Positions 16,801 to 26,061 of a DNA stretch of 64,000 nt are shown here, one piece after another. The stretch comes from Streptomyces sulphureus DSM 40104 (GTDB lineage: Bacteria; Actinomycetota; Actinomycetes; Streptomycetales; Streptomycetaceae). The stretch spans positions 288,623-352,622 of the forward strand of contig NZ_KB905820.1 in assembly GCF_000381025.1 (NCBI RefSeq), read 5' to 3'. Every line of letters starts with the position of its first letter. Within the stretch, counting starts at the first letter, position 1. Below the pieces are notes generated by a model. The model had not been told where the DNA came from. It was given only the letters and a program-made list of their open reading frames with translations, and did no database searches. The position numbers and the translations under genes are program-made.

Positions 16801-18224
16801 GATGGGCTCTGGTCAAGGTGTGTCTCGCCGTCACGGTGATGGTGGTCGTCGCCTTCGCGATCCCGCTCGCGCTCGTCGTCAAGGAGACGGCGAGGGACCG
16901 CGCGTTCTCGCACGCGGAGCGTCAGGCGTCCACCCTCGGACCGGCGTTGGCGATCACCACCGACCGGCAGGAGTTGAAGCGGGCCGTCGCGAGCACGCAG
17001 TCGGGCGCCGACGGGCGCATCGCCGTCCACGTCCCCGCCCCCGCCCAGCAGGACGACGTCGCACGCTCCACCGACGCCGCGTCGACCCGCTCCGGTCCCG
17101 AGGGCGAGGTACAGGTCGGGCACCCGCGCGCCGCCGACGCGGAGGTGCGGGCGGCCCAGCGGCTCGGGCGGGCCGACAACGTCAAGGTGCCGGGCGGCTA
17201 CGTACTCCTCCAGCCGACTGCGGTGACCGGAGGGAAGGTCGCGGTCGTCGAGGTGTTCGTGCCGGACGAGGACGTCAACAGCGGGGTGGCCGCCTCCTGG
17301 GCCGTGCTGGCCGGGGTGGGGGTGGCGCTCGTCCTCGGTTCCGTCGCCGTGGCGGACCGGCTCGGCACCAAGATGGTGCGTCCCGCCGAACGGCTGGCGC
17401 AGGCGGCGCACGGGCTCGGCGAGGGGAAGCTCGGGGTCCGGGTACCCGTCGAGGGGCCGCGCGAACTGCGGTCGGCGGCAGCGGCGTTCAACTCGATGGC
17501 CGACCAGGTGGTCCAGCTCCTGGAGAGCGAACGCGAACTCGCCGCCGACCTCTCGCACCGCCTCCGCACCCCGCTCACCGTGCTCCGGCTCAACGCGGCG
17601 TCGCTCGGCGAGAGCGACACGGCGGAGCAGACCCGCGAGGCCGTCGCGACGCTGGAGAACGAGGTCGACCGCATCATCCGCACGGCCCGTGAGCAGCGTG
17701 CCCAGTCGCCGGGGACGGGGCCGCAGGGCGGGGCGGACCTCGCCGAAGTGGTGCGCGAGCGCATGGGGTTCTGGTCCGCGCTCGCGGAGGACGAGGGGCG
17801 CGAGGTCCGTGTCGCAGGTGCGGAGGGGCCTGTCCCCGTGCCCGTTCCCCGTGGCGAACTCAGCGCCGCACTCGACGCGATGCTCGGCAACGTCTTCCGC
17901 CACACGCCGGAGGGCTCGGCGTTCGCCGTGGACATCCACCAGGCCCAGCCGGCGAGCGACGCGGTGATCCTGCTCGTCTCCGACGCCGGGCCCGGGATAC
18001 CCGACCCGGACGACGCCCTGCGCCGCGGCGTCGGCGACGGCAGCCCCGGCTCCACGGGGCTCGGGCTCGACATCGTCAGGCGGGTCGCCGAGTCGACGGG
18101 GGGCGATGTGCGGGTCGGAGACTCGGTGCTCGGCGGGGCCGAGATCAGCGTACGGTTCCGCCTCCACGGCAGCGAGGAGAGGGCGGAGCCGGGCCGCGGA
18201 CGGCGGGTGCGGCACCGGCGTTGA
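16797..18224 (+). CDS. Two-component sensor histidine kinase
   Basis: A 475-residue membrane kinase, partner of the response regulator just upstream. Two membrane segments (about 5-28 and 163-187) enclose an extracytoplasmic sensor domain of about 130 residues rich in Asp, Ala and Arg. Then come a HAMP domain ('VRPAERLAQAAHGLGEGKL'), a dimerisation/phosphorylation helix with H254 in 'ADLSHRLRTPLTVL', and the ATPase domain with N box 'AMLGNVFRHTPEG', G1 'VSDAGPGIPD' and G2 'GSTGLGLDIV'. The usual E after H is R here (SHRLRTP), a common variant of this family. The GTG at 16797 overlaps the regulator stop by 4 bases. The ligand is not evident. Confidence 0.93.
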   Translation: MRWALVKVCLAVTVMVVVAFAIPLALVVKETARDRAFSHAERQASTLGPALAITTDRQELKRAVASTQSGADGRIAVHVPAPAQQDDVARSTDAASTRSGPEGEVQVGHPRAADAEVRAAQRLGRADNVKVPGGYVLLQPTAVTGGKVAVVEVFVPDEDVNSGVAASWAVLAGVGVALVLGSVAVADRLGTKMVRPAERLAQAAHGLGEGKLGVRVPVEGPRELRSAAAAFNSMADQVVQLLESERELAADLSHRLRTPLTVLRLNAASLGESDTAEQTREAVATLENEVDRIIRTAREQRAQSPGTGPQGGADLAEVVRERMGFWSALAEDEGREVRVAGAEGPVPVPVPRGELSAALDAMLGNVFRHTPEGSAFAVDIHQAQPASDAVILLVSDAGPGIPDPDDALRRGVGDGSPGSTGLGLDIVRRVAESTGGDVRVGDSVLGGAEISVRFRLHGSEERAEPGRGRRVRHRR

Positions 18225-18831
18225 GGTGCTTCCCGGCGCGGAGGTCAGGTGCTGCCTCACCGTGCCGCGGCTGAGGGCTTCATGCGAGGGCCGTGGTGGC
18301 GGGAGAGGTGGGCCCGGTCGCTCAACTGGCGTGGGTTCGCAACCAGTTGCCGGAGCGGGCAGGGGTGCGAGGCACTTCCGTCGGGCCGCGCGGGACTTGG
18401 TACGCGGCCGGTTGTGGGCGTACGCGGGATGGCAGCGTTGCTTCCTCGCGAAGCCCAGCGGAGCACGAGGCCCCTGCCACGTCTTCGCCCCAACCGCCTG
18501 CCCGTTCCCCGGAGTTACCCCTCGCGGGAACCGCGTCCAGCAACCCCGCGTCCCCACAAAGAACACCGCCCCAGAACCGGAAAGTCGACGACGGCACCCC
18601 GGGCCATCCGCGCGGCACGGGAGGTCTCGCTCCCCCTGTGACCGGGCCGGGAACAGACCGGCCACCTCTAAGGGCACCCTTTCCCGACCTTAAGCGCACC
18701 ATAAGACCCCCGCCGCGCACCCGAATTGCCCGCTATCGCCGAACCGCTGGCAGTAACGTGCTCAGCGTTCCCGCATCCACGCGGATTGTTCCGGGGTCCG
18801 CGCGGATGCGAGGAGCAGCGACCATCGCCCG

Positions 18832-18848
18832 CCGGGGGTGACCCCCGG
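18832..18848. terminator. Candidate hairpin terminator downstream of bglC
   Basis: CCGGGGGT-G-ACCCCCGG, a perfect 8-base inverted repeat with a 1-base centre, about 165 bases beyond the bglC stop. A terminator is possible, but there is no T-run. Confidence 0.3.
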
Positions 18849-18920
18849 ACCCCCGGCCAGGCGGGGCGCAGCGGCTTCCTTCCCCCCACCCGCTGCGTCC
18901 CGCCTCATCCCCGGCCGCAC

Positions 18921-18995
18921 CCCCACCGGCGTCGTCCCCCAGCGGCGTCGCACAGCCGGAGAGCCCCCCACCGGCGCCGTCCCCCAGCGGCGCCG
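18921..18995. repeat. 30-base direct repeat, two copies, period 45
   Basis: Copies at 18921-18950 and 18966-18995 differ at two positions (T to C). Each carries CCCCACCGGCG...CCCCCAGCGGCG. They lie just after the stop of bglC on its transcript. Confidence 0.6.
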
Positions 18996-19011
18996 CTCCC
19001 GGCCCCTCCGC

Positions 19012-20469
19012 CTAGTCGAGGGCGGGGAGGGTGGGCTCGGGGAGCCGGCCGGTGCGTGCCGCCTCCGCGTACCAGTGGGCGCTCGCCTTCGGTGTGCGCT
19101 GCTGGGTCTCGAAGTCGACGTGGACGATGCCGAACCGGCGGCTGTACCCGTACCCCCACTCGAAGTTGTCCAGCAGCGACCAGAGGAAGTACCCGCGCAC
19201 GTCGACGCCTTCGCTCCGGGCGCCGGCCACGGCCTCGAGGTGGGAGTGGAGGTACGCGATCCGCTCGGGGTCGTGGAACCGGCCCTCGGCGTCCGGCTTG
19301 TCGTCGTAGGCCGCGCCGTTCTCGGTGATGTAGAGCGGCAGTCCGGGCGCCTCTTCGCTGTAGCGGTGGAGGAGGTCGCCGAGTCCCGTGGGGTCGATGG
19401 ACCAGCCCATCGCCGTGTGCTCGCCCGGCGGTTGGTGGAAGGCGACGCGCTCGGCGCCGATCCAGGGGGAGGCGGTGCCGTTGCCGTGCCCGTCGGCCCG
19501 GTCGACTTCGGTGGCGCCCTCGGGCGCGGCCGAGACGACGGAGGGTGTGTAGTAGTTGATGCCGAGTCCGTCGAGCGGCTGGTGTGCGGTCTCGGTGTCG
19601 CCGTCCTTGACGAAGGACCAGTCGGTGAGGTGCCGGGTATCGGCGAGGAGGTCCTCGTCGTAGCGGCCGTGGAGCATGGGTCCTGCGAAGACGCGGTTGG
19701 CGAGCGCGTCGATGCGCCGGGCCGCGTCGACGTCCCCGGTGGACTGCGAACGGGGGCGTACCACCGCGGGGTTGAGGCTCACGAGCACCTCCGCGCGCTT
19801 CGGGAGCACGCTGCGGAGCGCCTGGACGCCGAGGCCGTGCGCAAGGTTGAGGTGGTGCGCTGCCCGGAGTGCGGCGACGGGCTCGGTGCGCCCGGGCGCG
19901 TGCACCCCGGAGGCGTAGCCGAGGAAGGCGCTGCACCAGGGCTCGTTGAGGGTCGTCCAGTGGTGCACCCTGTCCCCGAGCGCCTCGCCCACCGCCTGTG
20001 CGTACTCGGCGAACCGGTACGCCGTCTCGCGCTCGGGCCATCCGCCGCCGGCGGCCGTGCCCCCGTGGAAGGGGGACTCCAACTCCTGTGGCAAATCCCA
20101 GTGGTAGAGGGTGAGGAAGGGCGTGATGCCGTGGGTGAGGAGCTCGTCGACCAGGGCGCGGTAGAAGTCGAGCCCCCGCTGGACGGCCGGACCGCGTCCG
20201 GTCGGCTGCACGCGGGGCCAGGAAACGCTGAACCGGTAGGCGTCGACGCCGAGTTCGGCCATGAGCGCGACGTCCTCGCGGAACCGGTGGTAGTGGTCGC
20301 AAGCGGTGTCGCCGGTGTCGCCGCCGAGGACGCGGCCGGGGGTGTGGGAGAAGGTGTCCCAGATCGAAGGTGTCCTGCCGTCCTCGGCGGCTGCACCTTC
20401 CACCTGGTAGGCGGCGGTCGCCGTGCCCCAGAGGAAGCCGTCGGGGAAGGCCGGGGTTTCGGAGGTCAT
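19012..20469 (-). CDS. bglC: Intracellular beta-glucosidase, glycoside hydrolase family 1
   Basis: A 485-residue GH1 enzyme that splits imported cellobiose and cello-oligosaccharides to glucose in the cytosol. Visible: the N-terminal signature 'FLWGTATAAYQVEGA', the acid/base Glu176 in 'TLNEPW', the nucleophile Glu383 in 'LYITENGAAYDD' and the end loop 'WSLLDNFEWGYGYSRRFG' (in parts), all in place and of normal length. No signal peptide. It follows cebE-cebF-cebG on the same strand, the standard Streptomyces cellobiose cluster. A CebR-type operator (TGGAAGCGCTCCCA, 20469-20482) touches the start codon, so it should be derepressed by cellobiose with the transporter. In S. scabies and S. griseus the enzyme with this context is BglC. 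Confidence 0.95.
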   Translation of the reverse strand: MTSETPAFPDGFLWGTATAAYQVEGAAAEDGRTPSIWDTFSHTPGRVLGGDTGDTACDHYHRFREDVALMAELGVDAYRFSVSWPRVQPTGRGPAVQRGLDFYRALVDELLTHGITPFLTLYHWDLPQELESPFHGGTAAGGGWPERETAYRFAEYAQAVGEALGDRVHHWTTLNEPWCSAFLGYASGVHAPGRTEPVAALRAAHHLNLAHGLGVQALRSVLPKRAEVLVSLNPAVVRPRSQSTGDVDAARRIDALANRVFAGPMLHGRYDEDLLADTRHLTDWSFVKDGDTETAHQPLDGLGINYYTPSVVSAAPEGATEVDRADGHGNGTASPWIGAERVAFHQPPGEHTAMGWSIDPTGLGDLLHRYSEEAPGLPLYITENGAAYDDKPDAEGRFHDPERIAYLHSHLEAVAGARSEGVDVRGYFLWSLLDNFEWGYGYSRRFGIVHVDFETQQRTPKASAHWYAEAARTGRLPEPTLPALD

Positions 20470-20482
20470 GGAAGCGCTCCCA
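20469..20482. promoter_or_regulatory. CebR operator variant at bglC start
   Basis: TGGAAGCGCTCCCA, one base off the perfect CebR palindrome TGGGAGCGCTCCCA. Its first base is the first base of the bglC start codon, so a bound repressor would block initiation or elongation rather than -35 binding. Confidence 0.85.
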
Positions 20483-20615
20483 ATTCTGTACGTGGTGGGG
20501 TGCGTCGAACGTGTTGCGGTGGTGCGGTAGGTGGCCTGCTCCGGCCGTCACGCGCGCCGTTGGATGCGGCGTCGCGGGCGGCCGGGAGGGTCCGGAGGCA
20601 ACCGGCAGGCGGGGG

Positions 20616-21548
20616 TTATCCCTTGATCGCCCCCTGCATGATCCCGCCCACGATCTGCTTGCCGAAGATTGCGAAGGCGATCAGCAGCGGCAGCGTCCCC
20701 AGCAGGGCTCCGGCCATGATCACCGACTGGTCGGGGATGTAGCCGCGCCCCAGTCCGGTGAGGGCCACCTGCACCGTGGGGTTGTCCTGGGTGAGGGCGA
20801 TGATCGGCCAGAAGAACTCGTTCCAGGCCATGACGAAGGTGAGCATTCCGAGCACCGCCATCGCGGGCCGTGCCACGGGGAAGACGACGTGCCACACGAC
20901 CCGCAGGCTGTGCGCACCGTCGACCCTCGCGGCCTCGATCAGCTCCAGGGGCAGCGCTCCGGCGAGGTACTGCCGCATGAAGAAGACGCCGAAGGCGCTG
21001 ACGAGCATCGGCAGGATCACCGCCTGGAGCTGGTTGGTCCACTCCAGTTCGGCGACGGCCATGAAGAGCGGCACGACGCTCAACTGCGGTGGCACCATCA
21101 TCGTCCCGATGACGACGAGCAGCAGCAGGTTCTTCGCCCGGAACCTCAGCTTGGCGAACGCGTACCCGGCGAGGGTGGCGAAGAGCACGGTCGTCACCGC
21201 GATGGTGCCCGCGACCACGACCGTGTTGAGCAGCGCCTTGCCCATGTTGGCGTCGTTCCAGGCGGTCATGAGGTTGGAGCCGAGGTGGGAGCCGAACCAG
21301 AGCGGGGGCGGCGTCTCGGCGAGCCGCTGGTTGTCCCTGGAGGCGGCGATCGCCGTCCACACCAGCGGCAGCAGCGATCCGAGCGAGAAGAGGACGAGGA
21401 CCGCGTACGTGACCTTCCCGCCGTGGAGTTGGCGTCCGGCTCCGCGCTTGCGTCCCGTGCGGGGGTGCGGCACACCCGCCCCGCCCGGAGGCGATGCGGC
21501 GCGTTCGGCTTTCGACTTCGCCCGTGCGGGCGTTGATTGGAGAACCAC
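20616..21548 (-). CDS. cebG: Cellobiose/cello-oligosaccharide ABC permease CebG
   Basis: A 310-residue inner-membrane permease of the MalG type. After a basic N-terminal tail come about six membrane segments ('YAVLVLFSLGSLLPLVW', 'VVVAGTIAVTTVLFATLAG', 'LLLLVVIGTMMVPPQL', 'LGMLTFVMAWNEFFWP') and the cytoplasmic EAA loop 'EAARVDGAHSLRVVWHVVFP', which docks the ATPase. No ATPase gene is in the cluster; in Streptomyces the shared ATPase MsiK, coded elsewhere, energises this transporter. It lies 10 bases after cebF and 146 bases before bglC, whose own operator sits in that gap. Confidence 0.93.
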   Translation of the reverse strand: MVLQSTPARAKSKAERAASPPGGAGVPHPRTGRKRGAGRQLHGGKVTYAVLVLFSLGSLLPLVWTAIAASRDNQRLAETPPPLWFGSHLGSNLMTAWNDANMGKALLNTVVVAGTIAVTTVLFATLAGYAFAKLRFRAKNLLLLVVIGTMMVPPQLSVVPLFMAVAELEWTNQLQAVILPMLVSAFGVFFMRQYLAGALPLELIEAARVDGAHSLRVVWHVVFPVARPAMAVLGMLTFVMAWNEFFWPIIALTQDNPTVQVALTGLGRGYIPDQSVIMAGALLGTLPLLIAFAIFGKQIVGGIMQGAIKG

Positions 21549-21558
21549 GGTCGCCCCC

Positions 21559-22578
21559 TCAGTGGCTCTTCTGCAGCCGTCGGCCGATCAGCCAGTTGAT
21601 CAGGCCGATCAGGATCAGGATGAGGAACATCGCCCAGGCGATCGCCGACGCCCGGCCGAGATGGAAGTTGAACCAGCCCTGCTCGTAGAGGTACAACCCG
21701 AGCGTCTGGAACTGGTGCGAGCCGCCGCCGGTCTGCGAGCCGCCGAAGAGCAGTGGCTCACCGAAGAGTTGGGTCGCGCCGATCGTCGAGACGATGATCG
21801 TGAAGAGGATCGTCGGCTTCAGCGCCGGTATCGTCACGTGCCGGAACTGCTGCCAGCGGGAGGCCCCGTCGAGCGCCGCAGACTCGTAGAGGTCGCCGGG
21901 GATCGCCTGCATCGCGGCGAGGTAGATGAGCGTGTTGTAGCCGGTCCACCGCCAGATGACGATGGAGGAGACGGCGATCTGCGACGTCCAGGTGCCGTTC
22001 TCCCAGTCGACGTGGTCGATTCCGACCAGCTCCAGGACCCAGTTGATCATCCCGTAGTCGCGCCCGAAGAGCATGGCGAAGACGAGGGTCGCCGCGGCGA
22101 CCGAGGTCGCATACGGAGTGAGCATCGCGACCCGGAAGAACGTGCTGCCGCGCAGCCGGTAGTTGAGCAGGTGCGCGAGCCCGAGGGCCATCAGCAGTTG
22201 GGGGACGGTGGAGAGCACCCCGATGGTGAAGGTGTTCCGCAGCGCGTTCCAGAAGAACTCGTCCTCCAGCAGCCGGCTGTAGTTGTGCCAGCCGGTCCAC
22301 TCCATCTGCGTCGGATGGTGGAGCGAGACGGAGTGGAGCGACGCCCACCCCGTGTAGAGGAGCGGGAAGAGGCCGAAGACGGCGAAGAAGAGGAAGAACG
22401 GCGCGATGAAGGCGTACGGGCTCCACTTGGCGTCCCAGCGGTGCAGCCGGCTGACGCGGCCGGAGTCTCCGACCCGTCGTCCTGCGCCCGGACGCTCACC
22501 GCTCGTGGGGCCGTTGCCCTGCGGTCCTTCGGTCGAAGCCCGGCTCCGGTCCCGCACGCGGGTGTCCGGGGGAGCCAT
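21559..22578 (-). CDS. cebF: Cellobiose/cello-oligosaccharide ABC permease CebF
   Basis: A 339-residue permease of the MalF type, partner of CebG. A polar tail (1-50) is followed by about six membrane segments, beginning 'YAFIAPFFLFFAVFGLFPLLY', and the EAA loop 'ESAALDGASRWQQFRHVTIP'. The ATG at 22578 shares one base with the cebE stop (TGATG), so the two are coupled; an upstream start at 22623 is less likely. The pair forms the channel for the lipoprotein CebE, with the MsiK ATPase expected from elsewhere. CebR control is shared with cebE. Confidence 0.93.
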   Translation of the reverse strand: MAPPDTRVRDRSRASTEGPQGNGPTSGERPGAGRRVGDSGRVSRLHRWDAKWSPYAFIAPFFLFFAVFGLFPLLYTGWASLHSVSLHHPTQMEWTGWHNYSRLLEDEFFWNALRNTFTIGVLSTVPQLLMALGLAHLLNYRLRGSTFFRVAMLTPYATSVAAATLVFAMLFGRDYGMINWVLELVGIDHVDWENGTWTSQIAVSSIVIWRWTGYNTLIYLAAMQAIPGDLYESAALDGASRWQQFRHVTIPALKPTILFTIIVSTIGATQLFGEPLLFGGSQTGGGSHQFQTLGLYLYEQGWFNFHLGRASAIAWAMFLILILIGLINWLIGRRLQKSH

Positions 22579-23939
22579 CAGTCCTCGACCGCGTCGTCGA
22601 TCTTCTTGGTCGCTGCCGACCATCCCTGCTCGGGTGTCTTCTCCTGCTGCTCGACCTGGAGGATGCCGACGTCGGACATGTTCTGCTTGACGACCGCGTC
22701 CTTGGGGCCGAGGACGGTGGTCGGGATGTCCTTCGCCGCCTTCGCGAAGATCTCACCGATCGGCGCGTTGTCGAAGTACTCGTGCTTGGCGTTCTTCACT
22801 TCGGGCATGTCGAGCGCCTTCGCCGAACTTGGAAAGCTCGCCTGCTTCTTGAAGAGTTTGGCCTGCTGCTCGGGAGCGGTCAGCCAGGCTGCGAGCTTGA
22901 CCGCCTCGTCCTTGTTCTTGGCCTGCTCCGGGACGCCGAGGAAGGAGCCGCCCCAGTTCGCCGGCTTCGGCGCGGGCGCGACGTCCCACTTGTCGGCGCC
23001 GCGGCTCCCCGACTTCTCCTTGATGTAGCCGAGCATCCACGGCGGGCAGATCACGCTGGCGAAGGTGCCGTTGGCGTACGCCTGGTCCCAGGCGGTGTCG
23101 AACTGCTTGAGCTTGCCCGTCATCTTCCCGTCGATCGCACGCATCGCGAGGTCCCAGGATTCCCGCACCGCGGGGCTCTTCTTGTAGACGAGCTCACCGC
23201 TGCGGCTGTAGTTCTTGAGGGGATAGCCGGAGACCGCACCGTTGTAGAGCCCGGCGGCGCTGTCCATGAAGTGCGTGCCCTTGGGCGCCTTCGACGTGAA
23301 CTTCTCGCCGGCGTCGAGGTACTTGTCCCAGTCGCCGGCCCACAGCTTGCCGACCTCGTCCCGCTCGGTCGGCAGGCCCGCCTTCCCGAAGAGATCCTTG
23401 CGGTAGCAGACGCCCATCGGACCGATGTCGGTACCGAGTCCGATCACCTTGCCGTCCTCGGTCTTCGCCTGGTCCCACTTCCACTTCAGGAAGTCGTCCT
23501 CGCTGACGCCGTTCGCCCTGCCGAGGTCGGCGAACCTGTCGGCCTGCTCCGTGGCGAGTTCGTTGACGTTGTCGACCTCGATCGCCTGGATGTCGCTGAG
23601 TCCGCTGCCGGCGGTGAGGTGGTTGAGGAGCGCGGGGTAGTAGTCCTCGCTGCGCTCGGTCGAGTTCTCCTTGATGCTGATCCCGGGGTTGAGCTTCTCG
23701 TACTCGTCGTAGAGGCCGGCCTGCTTGTAGCCGAAGACGCCGAAGACGCCGACGGAGACAGTCGTCTTGCGTCCGCCCGAGCTGTCCTTGCTCGACGCCG
23801 AGTCGGACGAGCCGTCGTCGGCGCAGGCGCCCAGCAGGCCGGAGCCGAGGACGGCGGCGAGGCCGGCTGCGGCGAGACGCGTGGTACGTACGCGCGTGCC
23901 GAGGCGCCGCGCAGGGGTGGTGGTGCGGTCGGTTCTCAT
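22578..23939 (-). CDS. cebE: Cello-oligosaccharide-binding lipoprotein CebE
   Basis: A 453-residue solute-binding lipoprotein. The signal peptide has twin arginines and a lipobox 'LLGAC' with the lipidated Cys39, then a Ser/Asp linker and a MalE-type binding fold ('VSVGVFGVFGYKQAGLYDEYEK', 'FADLGRANGV', 'WDVAPAPKPANWGGSFLGVP' in pieces). In the family CebE binds cellobiose and cellotriose outside the cell and hands them to CebFG. ATG 23939 has ggagg 9 bases upstream. A perfect CebR operator lies about 50 bases upstream of the start. First gene of cebEFG-bglC; cebR is divergent from it. Confidence 0.94.
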   Translation of the reverse strand: MRTDRTTTPARRLGTRVRTTRLAAAGLAAVLGSGLLGACADDGSSDSASSKDSSGGRKTTVSVGVFGVFGYKQAGLYDEYEKLNPGISIKENSTERSEDYYPALLNHLTAGSGLSDIQAIEVDNVNELATEQADRFADLGRANGVSEDDFLKWKWDQAKTEDGKVIGLGTDIGPMGVCYRKDLFGKAGLPTERDEVGKLWAGDWDKYLDAGEKFTSKAPKGTHFMDSAAGLYNGAVSGYPLKNYSRSGELVYKKSPAVRESWDLAMRAIDGKMTGKLKQFDTAWDQAYANGTFASVICPPWMLGYIKEKSGSRGADKWDVAPAPKPANWGGSFLGVPEQAKNKDEAVKLAAWLTAPEQQAKLFKKQASFPSSAKALDMPEVKNAKHEYFDNAPIGEIFAKAAKDIPTTVLGPKDAVVKQNMSDVGILQVEQQEKTPEQGWSAATKKIDDAVED

Positions 23940-23987
23940 GGTGCTGCGTCCTCCCGAACATACGGTTCCTGAATGCGGCATGTACCT

Positions 23988-24001
23988 TGGGAGCGCTCCC
24001 A
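23988..24001. promoter_or_regulatory. CebR operator (perfect) in cebE promoter
   Basis: TGGGAGCGCTCCCA, the exact consensus palindrome of the cellulose-utilisation repressor CebR, 49 bases upstream of cebE and about 210 before cebR. It can govern cebE and possibly cebR. Confidence 0.95.
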
Positions 24002-24209
24002 GTTGTGATGGCTTGAAGGTTACGGAGCCGCGGCGGGGTGTCAAGGTATGCGGCAGCAACTCGTAAGGAACGGGGTGTAGTTGAATGATCCGAGCCGGAC
24101 GCCGGACGCCCCCGGACGTGAGCCGGCGGACGAGGAGCGGCGTCCGCCGGCGGGGAGCCCCCGGCCGGCGGCGAGCAGCGACCACGAGAGCACGAGCGGA
24201 GAGGCAGCG

Positions 24210-25295
24210 ATGGCAGCGGTGCGCAACGGAGTTGCGGGCGGAAGGCGCCCGACGCTGGAGCAGGTCGCCCGCCTCGCGGGCGTCGGCCGCGGCACCGTCT
24301 CGCGGGTGGTCAACGGCTCGCCGCGGGTGAGCGCGCACACCCGCGAACTCGTCGAGGACGCGATAGCGCAGCTCGGCTACGTCCCCAACCGCGCGGCCCG
24401 TGCGCTCGCCGCCGGCACCACCGACGCGGTGGCGCTCGTCGTCCCCGAGCAGGAGACGCGCTTCTTCGCCGAGCCGTACTTTTCCGGCATCCTCCGCGGC
24501 GCCAGCGCCGAACTCGCCGAGCACGACATGCAGTTGCTCCTCACGCTGATCAGGAACGAGCGCGAGCGCGACCGCTTCACGCAGTACGCGGCCTCGCACC
24601 GCGTCGACGGCGCCCTCCTCGTCTCCCTCCACGCCGACGACCCGCTCCCCGACCTCCTCGCGGAGCACGGCCTCCCCGCCGTCCTCAACGGCCGCCGCTC
24701 GTCCGACGAGTCGATGCCGTACGTCGACACCGACAACGCGGCGGGTGCCCGCTCCGCCGTCGGCCATCTCCTCGACGGCGGACGCACCACGGTTGCGACG
24801 ATCACAGGCCCCCCTGACATGTACGTCGCCCGCTGCCGCGCGGACGGCTACCGCGAGGCGCTCCGCACCGCCGGCCGTGGGGTCGACGAATCGCTGCTCG
24901 TCCAGGGCGACTTCACCGAGGAGGGCGGCCACCGCGCGATGCGCCGCCTGCTCGCCGCCGAACCCTCCCTCGACGCCGTCTTCTGCGCCTCCGACGTGAT
25001 GGCGGCCGGTGCCCGACTCGCACTGCGCGAGGCCGGCCGCTCGGTGCCGGGGGACGTCGCCCTCGTCGGCTTCGACGACTCCGCCATCGCACGGCACATG
25101 GACCCGCCGCTCACCTCCGTCCGTCAGCCGATCGACGAGATGGGCCGCGAGATGGTCCGCATTCTGCTCTCCCTGAGGGAGCGTGAGCCGGCGGAGGCGC
25201 GGCCCGTGCGCGCTTCCGCCCAGCCGGAGCCCGACGAACCGCAGCCGCCGCGACGGGTGCTGCCGACCGAACTCGTGGTGCGCAGCTCCTCCTGA
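24210..25295 (+). CDS. cebR: LacI-family repressor of cellobiose/cellulose utilisation
   Basis: A 361-residue LacI-type regulator. The DNA-binding domain reads 'TLEQVARLAGVGRGTVSRVVNG' and the hinge helix 'VPNRAARALAAG'; the effector domain has 'FFAEPYFSGILRGASAELAEH', 'RVDGALLVSLH', 'DAVFCASDVMAAGA' and 'VALVGFDDSAIARHMDPPLTSV' in order, as in a periplasmic-binding-protein fold. Known CebR is released by cellobiose, and binds TGGGAGCGCTCCCA, both copies of which are in this window. ATG 24210 has ggagagg 5 bases upstream and is preferred; a TTG at 24081 is in frame but adds a low-complexity tail. Divergent from cebE. Confidence 0.93.
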   Translation: MAAVRNGVAGGRRPTLEQVARLAGVGRGTVSRVVNGSPRVSAHTRELVEDAIAQLGYVPNRAARALAAGTTDAVALVVPEQETRFFAEPYFSGILRGASAELAEHDMQLLLTLIRNERERDRFTQYAASHRVDGALLVSLHADDPLPDLLAEHGLPAVLNGRRSSDESMPYVDTDNAAGARSAVGHLLDGGRTTVATITGPPDMYVARCRADGYREALRTAGRGVDESLLVQGDFTEEGGHRAMRRLLAAEPSLDAVFCASDVMAAGARLALREAGRSVPGDVALVGFDDSAIARHMDPPLTSVRQPIDEMGREMVRILLSLREREPAEARPVRASAQPEPDEPQPPRRVLPTELVVRSSS

Positions 25296-25405
25296 GCGAC
25301 CAACGTCGTTCGGAACCCAGGGGTTGAGGCTGACCGCCCGTCACGTCACCCTCGCGGCGCCGTCCGGCGTGCGCGCCCGCCACCGCACGCGTTTGCTTCA
25401 CAGGT

Positions 25406-26044
25406 ATGACGTACACAGCTACGGCGCCGAAGCAGCGCCCGGCACGCACCCGGATCAGGTGGGCACTCTGCGGTGCCCTCGCCTCCGCAGTCGTCGCGAC
25501 CGGCGGAACCGCGGCTGCCGCGGACGGACCAGGCCGCGGCGGGGACGACCAGTCCGCGGCGGTCTCGGCCGCACGGGACCTGGTCCGTGGTGTCACGGAG
25601 GACGCCTGGGGCAACCGGCAACGGACCCCCACCAGCGGATGGACGTCGCCGCTCGCAAGCTCGGCGACGATCTCCCAGGCTTACGGGGTCAAGGGCGACT
25701 GGGCGGCAGGCCACCACACAGGCGTCGACTTCGCCGTCCCCGTCGGCACCCCCGTCCGCTCCGTCGGCTCGGGCACGGTCGTGGAGGCGGGCAGCGCGGG
25801 CGACTACGGCAACGCCGTCACCATCCGTATGACGGACGGCAAGTACACGCTCTTCGCGCACCTCTCCGCCATCACGGTCTCGCCCGGCGAGAGCGTGCAG
25901 GCCGGCAAGGTGATCGGACGCTCGGGCAACACCGGCAACAGCACCGGCCCGCACCTCCACTTCGAGGTGCGCGAAGGACGCGCCTACGGCACCGACACCG
26001 ACCCGCTCGAGTACCTCGCCTCACACGGCGTCAACCTGCCCTGA
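25406..26044 (+). CDS. Secreted M23 (LytM) peptidase
   Basis: A 212-residue exported cell-wall peptidase. The signal peptide 'WALCGALASAVVATGGTAAAADG' is followed by a short spacer and a LytM domain with zinc ligands in 'GHHTGVDFAVP' (H, D) and the closing 'HLHFEVR' (H-x-H); 'YGNAVTIRMTDGKYTLFAHL' is the usual core. Enzymes of this family cut peptidoglycan cross-bridges during growth or division; the cleavage specificity is not visible. ATG 25406. It is followed by a two-way terminator and converges with the small gene at 26097. Confidence 0.93.
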   Translation: MTYTATAPKQRPARTRIRWALCGALASAVVATGGTAAAADGPGRGGDDQSAAVSAARDLVRGVTEDAWGNRQRTPTSGWTSPLASSATISQAYGVKGDWAAGHHTGVDFAVPVGTPVRSVGSGTVVEAGSAGDYGNAVTIRMTDGKYTLFAHLSAITVSPGESVQAGKVIGRSGNTGNSTGPHLHFEVREGRAYGTDTDPLEYLASHGVNLP

Positions 26045-26061
26045 GCCGGAAGACGCGGACA

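Larger units (their letters stand above)
18225..19011. other. Gene-free stretch with hairpin and repeat
   Basis: Nearly 790 bases between the sensor kinase and the end of bglC hold no protein I can support. Near the bglC end are a hairpin (18832-18848) and a 30-base imperfect repeat (18921-18995). The stretch around 18650-18780 is lower in GC than its surroundings. Confidence 0.5.
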
